Below are positions 22,353 to 33,584 of a stretch of DNA of 64,000 nucleotides, in pieces. Under the pieces are notes generated by a model. The model was not told where the DNA came from. It saw nothing but the letters and a program-made list of their open reading frames with translations, and searched no databases. The first letter of the stretch is position 1. Each line of letters begins with the position of its first letter. A program made the position numbers and the translations under genes. Source of the stretch: Panulirus ornatus (lineage: Eukaryota; Arthropoda; Malacostraca; Decapoda; Palinuridae); contig NC_092271.1 of NCBI RefSeq assembly GCF_036320965.1, forward strand, positions 25,966,036 to 26,030,035, in the 5' to 3' direction.

Positions 22353-22833
22353 AAATTAAAATCCCATATACCGTCCAGGTGAAGCAATAAGTAAAATCCG
22401 GGAAGACTGGTAGGCTTGTCATGCAGTGCTCTCATGCGGTCGTCATGCACCAGCTGTTTTTGACAACCAACTTACCAACAAGCTCTTCATCATTCATATT
22501 CTAACGTGCATATTTACTATTGAATTAGGGATCTGAGACATGAAACCTATTCTGTGAAGGCAAAATCTTTTACTACTCGTTATCATTTATAAAAATACAG
22601 CCTAGCAAAATATTTCTCATAACCACGTAAACCTTGTAGCCCTGAAACATATCCTCTTGCTTGAGACTTCCGTAGAATCATATTTTCCTTTTCATCACGG
22701 ATATAATTTGACAGAGTAATCTTTATCAAATAATATATCCCTTAAAATTCTTTAAATAAATAAGAATTCACGAGCTCAACCGTACACACGTTGTAACACT
22801 GATGATCACCATAATAAATGGTCAGATACTTAC

Positions 22834-23426
22834 AGTGGGTCCCTGGAATCAGGCACGGAGCGATTCAGCGAAATCTTATCACTAACGATAAGATTAAAAG
22901 CTTCCTTCTTCATGATCTCTTCCGCCAATCTCCCTTCATCGCCTGTAAGTCTGACTACCTTTCCTCCTTCTCCCAGGCCCCGGACGACTTTCATTTCGTC
23001 TTCAGCAAACCATCGATTAGCCTTCATCTTCTCCATCTTCTCTTCATCACTAGGAATGTGTTGTTTTGGAGGCTCCAAGTTCTGGGCCTGAGGCAACTGG
23101 GGAGGCGGTAATCTTATCGCCTGGGAAGGGGCATGTTCCTCCTCATTGTTGATGTGAACAATCTGTTCGACAGGTTGGGCTAACTGAGCCACAGGTTTGT
23201 GGGATTTGGATTCATCAACATTTGGAATATGATTCGGTCCTTCCTTTTGATCCTTCCTTAGGGAAAATTCTCCACTATCAACCTCCGGAACATCATTCTT
23301 GAACCAAAGGCCTATGAATCCTATGAAGGTACAGAATCCCAACATTTTGAAGATGAGACCACGTCTCCTTGGGTATAACAATTTCACACCCATTTTCTTG
23401 GGTAAATGAAGGTGGTAGTTAATCAT
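22834..23426 (-). CDS. Polypeptide N-acetylgalactosaminyltransferase, first coding exon (partial)
   Basis: N-terminal part of a Golgi enzyme that transfers GalNAc from UDP-GalNAc to Ser/Thr and starts mucin-type O-glycosylation. The exon codes for 197 residues plus two bases, ending at a good donor (CCCACT|GTAAGT). It has the family's type II membrane layout: a basic cytosolic segment (RRRGLIFK, residues 20-27), a hydrophobic anchor (about 28-42), a long Pro/Gln/Glu-rich stem, then the conserved pre-catalytic block FNLIVSDKISLNRSVPDSR (about 177-195). In the family that block leads into a Cys and the GT27 catalytic domain. The catalytic and ricin-type lectin exons were not found between 1 and 22,833, so they probably lie beyond the left edge behind a very long intron, or the gene is broken. 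The second Met (residue 12) is an alternative start. The subfamily cannot be assigned. Confidence 0.85.
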
Positions 23427-24418
23427 GTAGCTTGATCTGTTTAGATATTCGGAAAATAGTCAGTGCCTGGTTGGTATATCTCTCGACACTAGTTTCATTC
23501 AGAACGAGAAAAAATGGGGATACAGGTGTTTGCAGTTCTACTGTGAATTATAACAATGATCATATAAATGCTCTTCATCAACTCATAACTAACTCCTGCT
23601 CCACAGTGTCAAACACGTTACAGTCACCATTAATTTGCGTAGATTCTCAGTTCGGTGCTAGACACGTAAGTTCACGCACGAGAGACGAGTGATCAGCACA
23701 CGTACATCAGATACTACTGAGCACCAGAGAACAACCGTGCGTTACCACGGCTGTGCTCACACTGCCAGCGACGTTCATTTCATGATCCAACAGACTCTCG
23801 CTTCTCTCAGGGACCAGCCATCGCCTGAGGCCCCAGACGTGGCAACGCTCCTGCGTTTCCATCCGATGCCTAATCCATGCATAATTTCTGATATTCTTAC
23901 AATATTTTTTGCATTTATGTATCCATACATCTTAATAATAACTTTATGGGTATTCTAGTGTTGACTGTAGACAGTCTGGCAGACAGCAAATACTGTTCTA
24001 TATTTAAGTAGAAAATTCGCAAAATGGTGTACCCACGGTTTGTGTTTACAATATCCGATTGTGTGGACTTTGGCTTCATCTTAATATAAGCACGCCTTTC
24101 AATAAGAAATCATATTTCTTTTTTATTCTAAAGTCAGTTGGCATATATGTTGATATATAATATACATATTTTTGGCGAAACATATGACGGAAACGTGAAA
24201 ACGGTCACCTACAATAATGCGCCTAATGTGAATGGGACACAATAACATTAGTTACACACTCCCTAATACCTCACACAAAGGACAGAAACGAACAGATTAC
24301 TCATTTCTCAACTAACTGGAAACAATTACTTTGCAGATTAGGTTGTCTTTTTTTCTGTAGCCATGCAATATACCTTTCTCGACAGAATAATGATTATGGT
24401 TGACATTATATCTATATC
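23427..24418. other. Upstream region of the GalNAc-transferase
   Basis: Probably 5' untranslated and promoter DNA for the minus-strand gene at 22834-23426. Bases 23,640-23,880 are GC-richer than the surroundings. I see no clear TATA box and cannot place a transcription start. Confidence 0.3.
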
Positions 24419-24430
24419 AATCTATCTATC

Positions 24431-24500
<70 letters not shown>
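24419..24500. repeat. Compound (CTAT)n(TA)27 microsatellite
   Basis: CTAT tetranucleotide run to about 24445, then TA to 24500. Confidence 0.95.
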
Positions 24501-24503
<3 letters not shown>

Positions 24504-26629
24504 CTAATACTTTATTCGTCTAAACACAGCTTTACATAGAAAAAGCATTTCTGCAACGTCCAATTTTTCTCTTACCTGCATGAAATTATCACTTTTCTAT
24601 TACTTCATTACGTGTGTCCCCTTTCCCTCCACTTGAGTGGATCATATACATTTACGTACGTCTTGGGAACTGATTTAGCCAGGTAGAGATTCCCTACCGC
24701 ACACGAGGCGGGTGGTTCTGGACGCCCAATATTCTGTTTTCCTAGATTACCTAACCTGCGGATATATTATTGGTTATGTATCACAACGCTTAAGATCTGT
24801 GCGATACTTCACCTTGCTTTTTGAAGCCTTAAAGTTCAATCAACAAAATGCTTACCCATTCAAGCCTTTGGGCTATCCAGCGTTATTAGTATTTTCTGTA
24901 CTTTTCGGTCGCCATAAGACAGTGGCTTTTAGACCCAGTGTTAAACAATTGTTTTCTCTTTGTTAGTCTTCTTACCCTAATGTGGAGTTAAAATGACCAT
25001 CTTTCCCCACATGGCAAAGTGATGAAATACTTGTTCAATGCTTTCTGTTTCAGAACTGTTTAGGCTAAAGCTCAATGTAATATACATTTTACTGGTCTTA
25101 TCACTTAAAGTTTGCATTTCAAGTATGTTCTCTTTTCCAAAGGCGTTTTCTTTTTCAAGTACGTCTACCTTGCAAATTTTTGGGATATTTTCATATCCTT
25201 ACGCTGAACGTAACCAAACCTAACCTTCATAACGCAGATAGGGCTTCAAGTAGAACCCAAATTTCTTTTGCGTCTGGGGGCCAGTCAATACTCTACTTCA
25301 CATAAAATGGTAGTAATTGTACAGATGTGGCGGAAGACCATGATCTGACTGACCACGAATTGTGAAAATGCGATCACATAACTGTTGGAATGACACTATA
25401 GTATGAGAATGGCCAGACGGTTTCATAACGTTAAGGCCATGGTGTGGAAATGGTCATGGTACTGGCGTAACAACGTTGTGGCACTGCCCACAGGGTACAA
25501 GTCGCGAGCGATCGTAATGCTTTTGGAGCGACCATGGGAATGCAAGAGTGTACATGGTTCAAACATGATCATGAGAGGGGTCATGTAGATATGGGAATGA
25601 CAGAAAACATGAATGTGCGGAAAAGACCATGGTGTGGAAACAACTGTATAGTGTGGTATAGATCATGGAAGTATAGAACTTACCTTAAGAGCTTAAAAAT
25701 AATCATGGTTATTAAGTCAGTGAATGTAAAAGTGTGCAAAAGTAATAATACTGGCCTGACCATTAAAGTGACAGTACCCTTAAAAACAGAACACACCTGT
25801 GAAAATCTGGGGTTGATCATGAAAGTAAATCAGTATAAAGGCATCACTAACCAATTTTGTGGGTGACCATATGGTAGGTCTGCTTAAGCAGTTTGGCAGT
25901 TACTATGATGTGGGAGTTGCTCTGGTGTTCCGGAGTTGCTGCCCTAACCAGTGCACTTGAAATACCAACAAGTATTGGGTACTGCATGAATCAGACAATC
26001 ATTTCTGTATCTCCGAGTTGTGCGATCCATTGCTGCACAGGAAAAAAAAACAGAAAAGTTTATAAGAATTTCATATTGAGACTTTAGTGTTCATAACTAA
26101 TGAGAAACTTAAAGTGAAAAAGTAACCAATCAACCTTCAGGTACACTAGAAAAATTTACTATGAAAGGGTTCCATTACGTAATTGCTATCAATAATATGT
26201 TGAAATCACATTAATGCAGCACTAAGAGCCATACACACAGTGTATATGGATGTAGAATTATCCTTAACACCTGAATGTATAAATATTTCGGTTAGTGGAA
26301 TGTTGCCCGCCTTAAGCCAAAACAACATTGCTAAAATTAATTAATGAAAGTCTTACGAAAAGATAGTCCTCTGTGTATAATACATACTCTAAAGGAATCT
26401 TTTCATGGTTGCTCTAGTATGATTTATACCTGTATTCTTCTCGTCATATCATTGATATTAGTTATTGAAATTATTTGGTGATTATGGAAAATAGGTCATT
26501 TCTTTTGCAGTTGGAATGATTTTATCTTACATTTTTCACTATTAGTTTTACATAAGTGAAATCAGTGAAATCTCATAAACCACATTATAAGGTCAACACA
26601 AAAGAATTATAATTCAAAAACAACCATTC
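24501..26629. other. Intergenic; includes an eroded GACCATG-type tandem repeat
   Basis: No gene supported. Bases about 25,300-25,870 contain recurring AGACCATGGTGTGGAAA-like and GGTCATGG-like motifs with loose spacing of some 30 bases, suggesting an old degenerate tandem repeat. The rest is AT-rich with no recognised element. Confidence 0.4.
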
Positions 26630-26635
26630 TTTAAT
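26630..26635 (-). terminator. Possible polyadenylation signal ATTAAA for the PAAT-like gene
   Basis: ATTAAA on the minus strand about 160 bases after the stop codon at 26798. No AATAAA is visible closer. Confidence 0.3.
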
Positions 26636-26797
26636 GAGAAAGATTTTTTGTATGTACATTAAACTCTTAAAATGTCAACATTATATATTTCATAAATGTA
26701 CATGATATTACAATATACTGATACTGTAATTTGAACACAGCTTTGGTAAATATACATGAAAAGTATTCTCTTCGCACTCCTGCCATTTTTCAAGGCC

Positions 26798-28246
26798 TCA
26801 TAATATATCAAAGAATTTCGATAACAATTCTTCTATTCTCTCCAATTTAGCTGAGTTTTCCTTGGCTTTCTCAGAAAGTTTTTGTTCTATTTTTTCTATC
26901 AGTCTTTCTTCCATTTCTGCAAATTTTTTGTCAATTACTTTTTCAAAATGTATTAAAAGATCTCTATTTTCTTTAGTGCTTACTTTCCTGTTACCCTCAT
27001 GCATTTCTGAACACTGCACAACATTCTTTTCAGCTTCTCTTAAACCAAAATTCTCATCTGAACCTTTGGACAAGTGTTGATCCTTGGATGAATCAGGAAC
27101 CTTATTCACTAAGCAGCCAGTACCTGATTGGTTTCCTTGTTGAGGTTTATTTGTTGAATTACTACCATCACACATGAGGGTACTACTATTCACTAAATTG
27201 TTACTTAACACTACAAGTTCCTTCAAATTTCTAATACTTTCTTTATCTGTCTGATCAGATTTACCTTCATTTTCTTTGCAGTTTTTGTGTTCATAGTTTG
27301 GCTCAAGGTTCTTCATTTTATCTTCTAAGATGTGTTTTATTTCCTGAATGTTTGCATCTGAACATAAATCACCAAAGGGCAAATTTTCACCTTTTTCCAA
27401 ATCACACTCCTCAGTATTTTCTCTTAATGAATCTTGAGTTTGTTTTCCATGACTATTATCAATGCCAGTACCCATGTATATCTTTTTTCCACTGAAATCT
27501 AGTTTATTTTCCAAATCGAAACTTGACGAAGTCGATTTTGGTGTTGATTTCATGGTGCTAAACATCATTGACATCAAAGCCATTGGACTGTTCCCATGAA
27601 AAGGACCATCAGAATCATTTGAATTGTTAAAATCTTCCAGCATTTGGCAAAATTTCAAGGCGGGATCTGACATCAGGACATCTTTGTCTTTCAAAACTAA
27701 GGACAAATGATCACTACTAAATCGGCCACCACTCTGTATGGCTGGCTCCATAGAAGTCGTAACGTGGAAACCATACACCCACAAAGATTCCACATGACAT
27801 GTAGCCTTCAGTTTCAACATGACCATTTCCTTAGGGCAATCTAAATGCACTTCACACTTGAATATTCGGGAATCATCAAAGCTTCCCATTAACTTTCCAT
27901 GCACAGTCTTGCAATATTCATCATGCAATCCGACATAGACTTCCACTATTCGAGCTTCGGAGAGAAGCATAATGCCCGATACAAGCTTATTTCTCTTCAT
28001 TCCCTGTTGTTTTGGCCACACACAGGTCTGTCCAGGTAGTTTTGACCCTAGTCTTATATAGCATTCTTCACTCTTATTAGAGATCGGTTGTATCAAGCTT
28101 ATGCACTTGTCTTCGTCTAGAAGCTCTACTAAACTTCCTGAGGGAAATGTAGTCGATTCCTGAATACTTTCGTGTATTCTGACGTTGTTTTCTGTGGACC
28201 AGTTACTTGTGGCTTCCATCTTTGGTTTGTTGACAAATAATGACAC
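26798..28246 (-). CDS. PAAT: PAAT-like protein (C10orf88 homologue)
   Basis: A 482-residue single-exon protein. Residues about 60-165 match the N-terminal domain pattern I know from human PAAT/C10orf88: a Trp/Gly-rich start (CVWPKQQG), LLSEARIVEVYVGLHDEYC (94-112) and a beta-rich stretch CEVHLDCPKEMVMLKLKATC. A low-complexity Ser/Asn/Lys/Glu linker fills the middle. The last 60 residues form a charged coiled coil (FEKVIDKKFAEMEERLIEKI onward), as in the human protein. PAAT is reported as an ATPase that associates with mitochondrial ABC transporters; that role is carried over by homology and is not visible here, and I see no Walker A motif. The first Met is used; a second lies at residue 10. 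The absence of introns in a 1.45-kb frame is unusual beside its neighbours, but a retrocopy is not indicated because I see no poly-A scar. Confidence 0.7.
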   Translation of the reverse strand: MSLFVNKPKMEATSNWSTENNVRIHESIQESTTFPSGSLVELLDEDKCISLIQPISNKSEECYIRLGSKLPGQTCVWPKQQGMKRNKLVSGIMLLSEARIVEVYVGLHDEYCKTVHGKLMGSFDDSRIFKCEVHLDCPKEMVMLKLKATCHVESLWVYGFHVTTSMEPAIQSGGRFSSDHLSLVLKDKDVLMSDPALKFCQMLEDFNNSNDSDGPFHGNSPMALMSMMFSTMKSTPKSTSSSFDLENKLDFSGKKIYMGTGIDNSHGKQTQDSLRENTEECDLEKGENLPFGDLCSDANIQEIKHILEDKMKNLEPNYEHKNCKENEGKSDQTDKESIRNLKELVVLSNNLVNSSTLMCDGSNSTNKPQQGNQSGTGCLVNKVPDSSKDQHLSKGSDENFGLREAEKNVVQCSEMHEGNRKVSTKENRDLLIHFEKVIDKKFAEMEERLIEKIEQKLSEKAKENSAKLERIEELLSKFFDIL

Positions 28247-30419
28247 CCGCCATTAGCCGTACTGCGACCCACAGTCTAGATTCGCATCGTCTTCAGGCAT
28301 ATGGTAACACATCGAAGCTGGTGATCATCGAAAGACTTATATGTTAAATAACAATTACCGATAATATATTTTCCTTACCGTTGGCTAGGTCGCTGCTTTC
28401 GAAAAATAAACATCAGGACCCGATCCCACTGAATCTGAATCCTCACTTGGAAGTCTAAAAGGTCTGAGGAATTCATTGGATTCATAAGATTTGAGTATCA
28501 ATCAGTTTCCTTTTGAATTAAGTATCTATTTCCAACCAGAAAGGTAAACTCCAGACTGCATATTCCTCAGTCTAATGGAACGTTGATGTTAGATATGAGG
28601 ACCCCATTTGGAAACCTGAATTCAGAATTTCATTCTGAGCACATTAACATTCTATTCACCAATCTGTTATCAGCATGGATTTTAACCAATAATCAAATAA
28701 AAAGTGTGATGGTGCCTACTTGTTAACAGATACATCAAATAGCAATTCAGAAAATTAATTCTACCTGGTATTGATAATTCATATGTATCTGAAAAATTCA
28801 AGTTATGCAATAGGAAATCCTTGTTTTTTAGATATTACCATTGCCAATTCGATATAACTGTACTTTAGAATGAACTTATCATAATGCACTTACCTCGGAT
28901 GGTATCAATATGTATTAAAATTCATTATTTACACAGAATATAAATATTTATACTTACAATCCTTGAGGCTTCAGCCGACTGGTGGAAGATCTTTGCTAGA
29001 GCACCTTTGTAGTTCATCAACTTGTTCTGGACCTTTCCACTCGGCAAATGAAAGTGATACTAATAAGTATAAAAAACGACTAAGTTGACACTTGGTAAGT
29101 GTCCTCCAGCAGTTTGTATGACATGAAGGTTATGTTTGTGTATAATAAGTGAACTTTGGCTTGATTCCAGAAAGAAACTATCACCAGACTTACTTAGCAG
29201 ACGAAATTATGAAACTGGTTTCGGCGGCTTCGCCTTACAGCAGTTTCATGCCTGAGGAGTTGTTACGACGAGATGAATACTGTATGTAACCTAGGTTATC
29301 ATTGGTTTGGCGTGATACTCAGGTTTAGGTTAGGTTTGGCATGACTAAGTTATGTGTGAGGTAATTCGTGAAGGTTATGCAGTTTGTGAGTATTAACTTT
29401 AGTGACTCGGGAGTTGGAAATGTCTTGCTATCCTCTGATTTACAGTGCCCGTACCCTACAATCACTCAATTTGATATGAATCAAAATGCCCAAAATAACA
29501 ATCTGCTATATTTATTCATTTCTCGAAACTACTATTCCACCATGAAACAATAACATTGAGTATCCCAAGGTAATAGTGGTGTGGAGCTATGGAAGAAAAT
29601 CTTGATTTTGCTTTACAGCTTAACGGCCAGTATGTTTATTTCATCTTCACTTTCTGTGTACAGGAAGGCGACTTAAAGGTAATTACCTCTCGTTCAGCAT
29701 TTATTTCAGTAAGGGTTAAGATCTTTTATTAGTGATAAGAGGATTCATGTTGTGGGTAGTCTGTTTTTATATATGGGTTATTGCAGAAGAGACCTGGTTC
29801 ATGGGGCAGCTTCTCTGCACTGATAGTATATAACAGTTAATATTAAAACCCATAAGCACACGTATCGACGTTATTATACAATAATTCTCACCTTGTACCA
29901 ATAACATACTGAGTAATTGCATGGCCTTCTCATTCATATTTATGCACATTTATATACTTTTAAGTGTTTTAGCCTTAATGTAATGTTGAAATAAGGCACA
30001 CTACATTGTATACATGTGATGAGTGCTTAATGCTAGTCTTGTATTTTTTGGCAAAATCTCTTTATGACTGGGGTAGGTAAGTACTTTATCATCAGTGTTA
30101 AATCCAGTCCCTGTTTCTGTGTGTGGATTTTGATGCTAAACAGGATTCTACAATGATTTTCTTGTGTTAATTTTCAGTGAACAGGATAGAAAGTAAAAAG
30201 AGGTATATTTTTGTTTATCGTGTGGGTAAGAGGACATATTTTAAATACAGTATAGCTTATATTTTGATATGTAAATCTGTTGTTTATGAAATAATGTAGA
30301 AAGTATATTACAAGAATATGAAGTTTATATAGATAAAATCAATTGTAATTAACATATATTGATTTATGAGTTTTTGTCCTAATTTAGCTTTCTTCAACAG
30401 GTCCATCACATTTTTGGTT
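28247..30419. other. Region between PAAT-like gene and COX14
   Basis: Probably contains the divergent 5' ends of the PAAT-like gene (minus) and of COX14 (plus). A candidate leader exon for COX14 lies at about 29,173-29,281: acceptor-like TTGATTCCAG before it, a 26-codon open frame inside, and a GTATGT donor after it. The rest is AT-rich with no recognised element. Confidence 0.35.
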
Positions 30420-30650
30420 ATGAGGAAGTTACCACAGACAGGCCGTTTGGCTGATATTTTGCATAAGAGCTTTGTTTTGACCTGTGCGGGTGTGACTTTG
30501 TTTGGTATAAGCTTTGTTGGAGAACGTACTTACACCTACTTTACTAAGACCAAACCTGCAAGGTTATTGGAGCAAAAACAACTTGAAGCAAAAGAAATTG
30601 AAGTCAATGAAACTGAAGTTCAGGATATTGCAGAAACTTTAAAAGTTTAA
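30420..30650 (+). CDS. COX14: COX14 homologue, cytochrome c oxidase assembly factor
   Basis: A 76-residue inner-mitochondrial-membrane protein. In other animals COX14 binds newly made COX1 and couples its translation to complex IV assembly. The match is to the compact family pattern: a short polar start, GRLADILHKSF (8-18, human has GKQLADIGYKTF), one membrane segment (about 18-34) and a conserved GERTYTYFTKTK (34-45), then a Glu-rich tail somewhat longer than the human 57-residue protein. An open frame extends upstream to 30366, but CTTTCTTCAACAG at 30388-30400 is a strong acceptor, so translation should start at the Met at 30420. The AATAAA signal overlaps the stop codon. MCEE follows on the same strand 174 bases downstream. 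Confidence 0.82.
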   Translation: MRKLPQTGRLADILHKSFVLTCAGVTLFGISFVGERTYTYFTKTKPARLLEQKQLEAKEIEVNETEVQDIAETLKV

Positions 30651-30655
30651 ATAAA
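30650..30655 (+). terminator. Polyadenylation signal overlapping the COX14 stop codon
   Basis: AATAAA starts at the last base of the TAA stop. If used, the 3' untranslated region would be only about 10-30 bases. Confidence 0.5.
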
Positions 30656-30823
30656 AGTCTAAAAAAACAGGAACGGTGAAGACTTTCATAATATTCTTCC
30701 CAACATTGTGAATCTTTCAGGTTTTTTAACCTTTTTGCATGGAACATTTTCCATTTTACTTATATCTCTGAATAGAAAAGCTACCCAAACAGCACTGTTT
30801 TTGTTGTAACAGAATAAGATTTC

Positions 30824-31035
30824 ATGAAATTTGTGACAATGATGAGAATAGCGCTTTCTCTTACACAAAGAGCTCCTCAACTGACAAGGATTTGTGGTGG
30901 CATTAAATGTCTTAGCCATAGTGTCACTGCATACCGGGCTTCATCTGAAGTTCCTCAGACTCTGTGGAAGTTAGGAAGGTTAAATCATGTGGCTATTGCA
31001 ACTCCTGACCTTGAGAAGAGTACTGCCCTGTATAG
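30824..31035 (+). CDS. MCEE: MCEE coding exon 1
   Basis: Presequence and the first metal-ligand block LNHVAIATPD. Donor TATAG|GTAAAT; the exon ends after two bases of the Arg71 codon. Confidence 0.93.
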
Positions 31036-32056
31036 GTAAATATTCATAATAACCATCGAGGTCCTTCCTTATGTTTGTGTCATATATTTGATTGAATATA
31101 GTGCTTATGTGCTTGGGCTTGAATATCATGTTATGAAATATATCATGCTTGAGGAATATACCAGTGAGGAGGGGGATGCTCTTAAAAGGAAAATCTATAC
31201 CAATGTCTGTCTTGACCCTATTATTTGTGGGTAGTTGTAATTGATGTTTTAACTATGGAAGGAGGCTGGTCTGCTCTACTTGTTAATAGGTATAATACTT
31301 TCTAAAAGGGATGTCCTTGGAGCAGAAGTAAGCGATGCTGTGGCTTTACCAGAACACGGAGTTTACACAGTTTTTGTGATGTTGGACAACACAAAGCTTG
31401 AACTTCTTTACCCACTTGGAGAGAACAGCCCCATTCAGGTAAGAATTATAAACAATGGTTAAGTGGAAAGTAGTTTTGTGCAGTTGAGGTTGCTGTTCAT
31501 TTGTTCTTTATGCTACTTCACTAAGGCAGGAAAGGCAGTTAGGTATAGGGAAAAAAAATATACCTTTTTTTCATATATTGCTGATTAATTATAGTTTGGA
31601 AGGTTGGAATACAGGAGAGTTCCTTTGCCTCCTGAGGCAAGACTGCTTTACATCTAAGTCCGAGTACCAAGGTTGCTTTAACAAAATAGCAGACTCTTTG
31701 AATACCATTTTGTTTTAAAGATTTGCTTTAAGTGAAATCTTTATGATCCATTATTTCTGCCAGCCTTAATGCTTAGATATGTTAAAACATATTCATTAGT
31801 GAAAGAAAAAAAAAATACTGATTGATTTAATTTTATAATTATCATGTTTCAGAATTTTCTTGACAAAAACAAAAATGGAGGCATGCATCACATCTGCATT
31901 GAAGTAAATGACATCAAAGCCGCAATGAGAGACCTCAAAGAACAGAATATTCGATGTCTGAGCAGTGAACCTAAAATCGGCGCCCATGGTAAGCCGGTAG
32001 TATTTTTGCATCCAAAAGATTGTGCAGGAGTGTTAGTTGAATTAGAAGAAGCATAA
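30824..32056 (+). CDS. MCEE: Methylmalonyl-CoA epimerase, mitochondrial (3 exons)
   Basis: Interconverts (2R)- and (2S)-methylmalonyl-CoA in the propionyl-CoA to succinyl-CoA route in the mitochondrial matrix. Exons 30824-31035, 31309-31438 and 31853-32056 join in frame (phases 2 and 0) to 181 residues; the human protein has 176. Residues 1-45 are a basic, Ser/Arg-rich mitochondrial presequence. The vicinal-oxygen-chelate fold follows, with metal ligands in conserved blocks: H55 in LNHVAIATPDLEK, His in GGMHHICIEV (126-127) and E177 in the C-terminal GVLVELEEA. LPEHGV (84-89) and IGAHGKPVVFLHPKDC (156-171) are also hallmark blocks. A Met at codon 6 or 7 could also start translation. TTGTTGTAACAG just upstream (to 30812) looks like an acceptor, so a noncoding first exon lies further 5'. 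Confidence 0.96.
31309..31438 (+). CDS. MCEE: MCEE coding exon 2
   Basis: Acceptor CTAAAAG, donor ATTCAG|GTAAGA. Encodes DVLGAEVSDAVALPEHGV and the KLELLYPLGENSP block. Confidence 0.95.
31853..32056 (+). CDS. MCEE: MCEE coding exon 3
   Basis: Acceptor TCATGTTTCAG. Encodes GGMHHICIEV through the C-terminal VLVELEEA and the TAA stop. Confidence 0.95.
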   Translation, partial: NFLDKNKNGGMHHICIEVNDIKAAMRDLKEQNIRCLSSEPKIGAHGKPVVFLHPKDCAGVLVELEEA

Positions 32057-32457
32057 TTACTCATTTCAACATTTTACATAGCAAGTATCAGTAACATCAT
32101 AAGAATGTATCTTGATGTGAACTGGATGCAGTTCATGCATTAGTGCCATCCACATCTGTTTGGGTAGATAATGTTTTTGGTATAGTCCATCATAACAGGT
32201 GATCCATCATTTTCTCTTACAATTTATGAATGGATGATGACCTTAAACAAAAGTGTAATGTTCTTAAGTTTTGATGATTTAGGCTGAGATTTGTTTGTTG
32301 ATACCAGTGCTGAAATATATTGGCAAGGAAATGATATAGTTTTAGTGAATCTAAGTATACAAGCCGATGCATTTGATTAACTTGTTCAGTTTGGGCAGAA
32401 TTACGTTATATATTTTCATGACCACATGAAGATTGGAAATTTAGTCCCATGGGTGTA

Positions 32458-32463
32458 AATAAA
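32458..32463 (+). terminator. Polyadenylation signal of MCEE
   Basis: AATAAA about 400 bases after the MCEE stop; the first canonical signal on that strand. Confidence 0.55.
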
Positions 32464-33584
32464 AGCTAAACATTTCTAGGAACATTATTGTCCTCGGAAC
32501 ACTATGCAAGTCAGTAGTGACAAACTTTTAACATATGACTTCAAAGGGTATTGGGAAAAATTTATTACTCTTTGGACCAGCCCAAGATAGCTTTAGAAAA
32601 TTTTATTGTATGTGCAACCACTCATATTTTTGGTTGCAAATTTTAAGAAAGAATTTAGGATTTTGAAACTTGTGTTTAGCTTTAATATTATGTAATGTCA
32701 GACCAATAGTATGCTGCATCATGTTCATCAGTATCATACACTGAGCATGAAAAATTGACACACTGTTGTGCACCACCTAATAGAGGATCTGGAAATTTCA
32801 CGTGTAGTATTAGCATGTGTTTTCTTATGGAACTCAATCTAGCTGCATTTTATTACTGTGAAGTTTTCTTAACCCTCTATGTGCACTATGCAAAAATACC
32901 AAAACTTTTTTATGAAATAACCTTCCTTAAGATCAAGACAACTCTTACTTTAGGGAAAAACACATTAACAAGGAAATCAATTGGCTGATCCTAATGAGGC
33001 AAGTTACATAAACTTTCATTTAATGACTACTTATCAGATGCAGAAAAACTTGAACAAATAAATTTTTCGTCTGATTTGAAGGAAACTTTTTTAGTTCAGG
33101 AAAAATACATTACTTACCAGATTGGCTAATCTTAACCAAGGGTGGAATGGGTACTATGGGTTAGGGTTAGCACCACAGACTCAGTGACCACCTAAAAAGG
33201 GCAAATAGTCACCCATCAAGGTCACTGACTGAAGCCTCCAACAAGCTTCAGTGACTCATCGATTGGTTTGAACATTTATGGTTGGCTAGAACCAACAGTA
33301 CGTGTAACAGTTCAAGTTGTGGTGGGAAATCACATGCATAGATTAACATTCATAGCGCCCTGCTGTTAATCAACAGAATGACCCTTGGTTATTACCATCA
33401 TCAAGGGAGCACTTTCCCTTGGATGTGGTGTCTGTCTCTCTATCTCTGATGCCCATTTCTCCCGGCAACTTCCTCAAGATGGTGGCCACGGCAAAAGTTT
33501 CCATATCTAGTAAACACCAGAGGTTTTAGGTAATTATAAATAAAAAAAAAAAAAATCCTTGTGGTTAGGAAAGATATACATACT

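Noticed and set aside
22818..23111. 97-codon plus frame
   Set aside because: Antisense shadow of the GalNAc-transferase exon.
26862..27495. Plus-strand open frames of 65-72 codons
   Set aside because: They are antisense shadows of the PAAT-like coding sequence.
29325..29345. Arthropod telomere motif TTAGG repeats
   Set aside because: Only two adjacent units (TTAGGTTAGG) occur, which is expected by chance.
30366..30419. N-terminal extension of COX14 by 18 residues
   Set aside because: The extension lies upstream of and across a strong splice acceptor and is hydrophobic intron-like sequence; the shorter start fits the family.
33120..33420. Hairpin-rich stretch as a possible structured RNA
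   Set aside because: Stems such as TGAAGC/GCTTCA are short and scattered; no covariation can be judged from one sequence.
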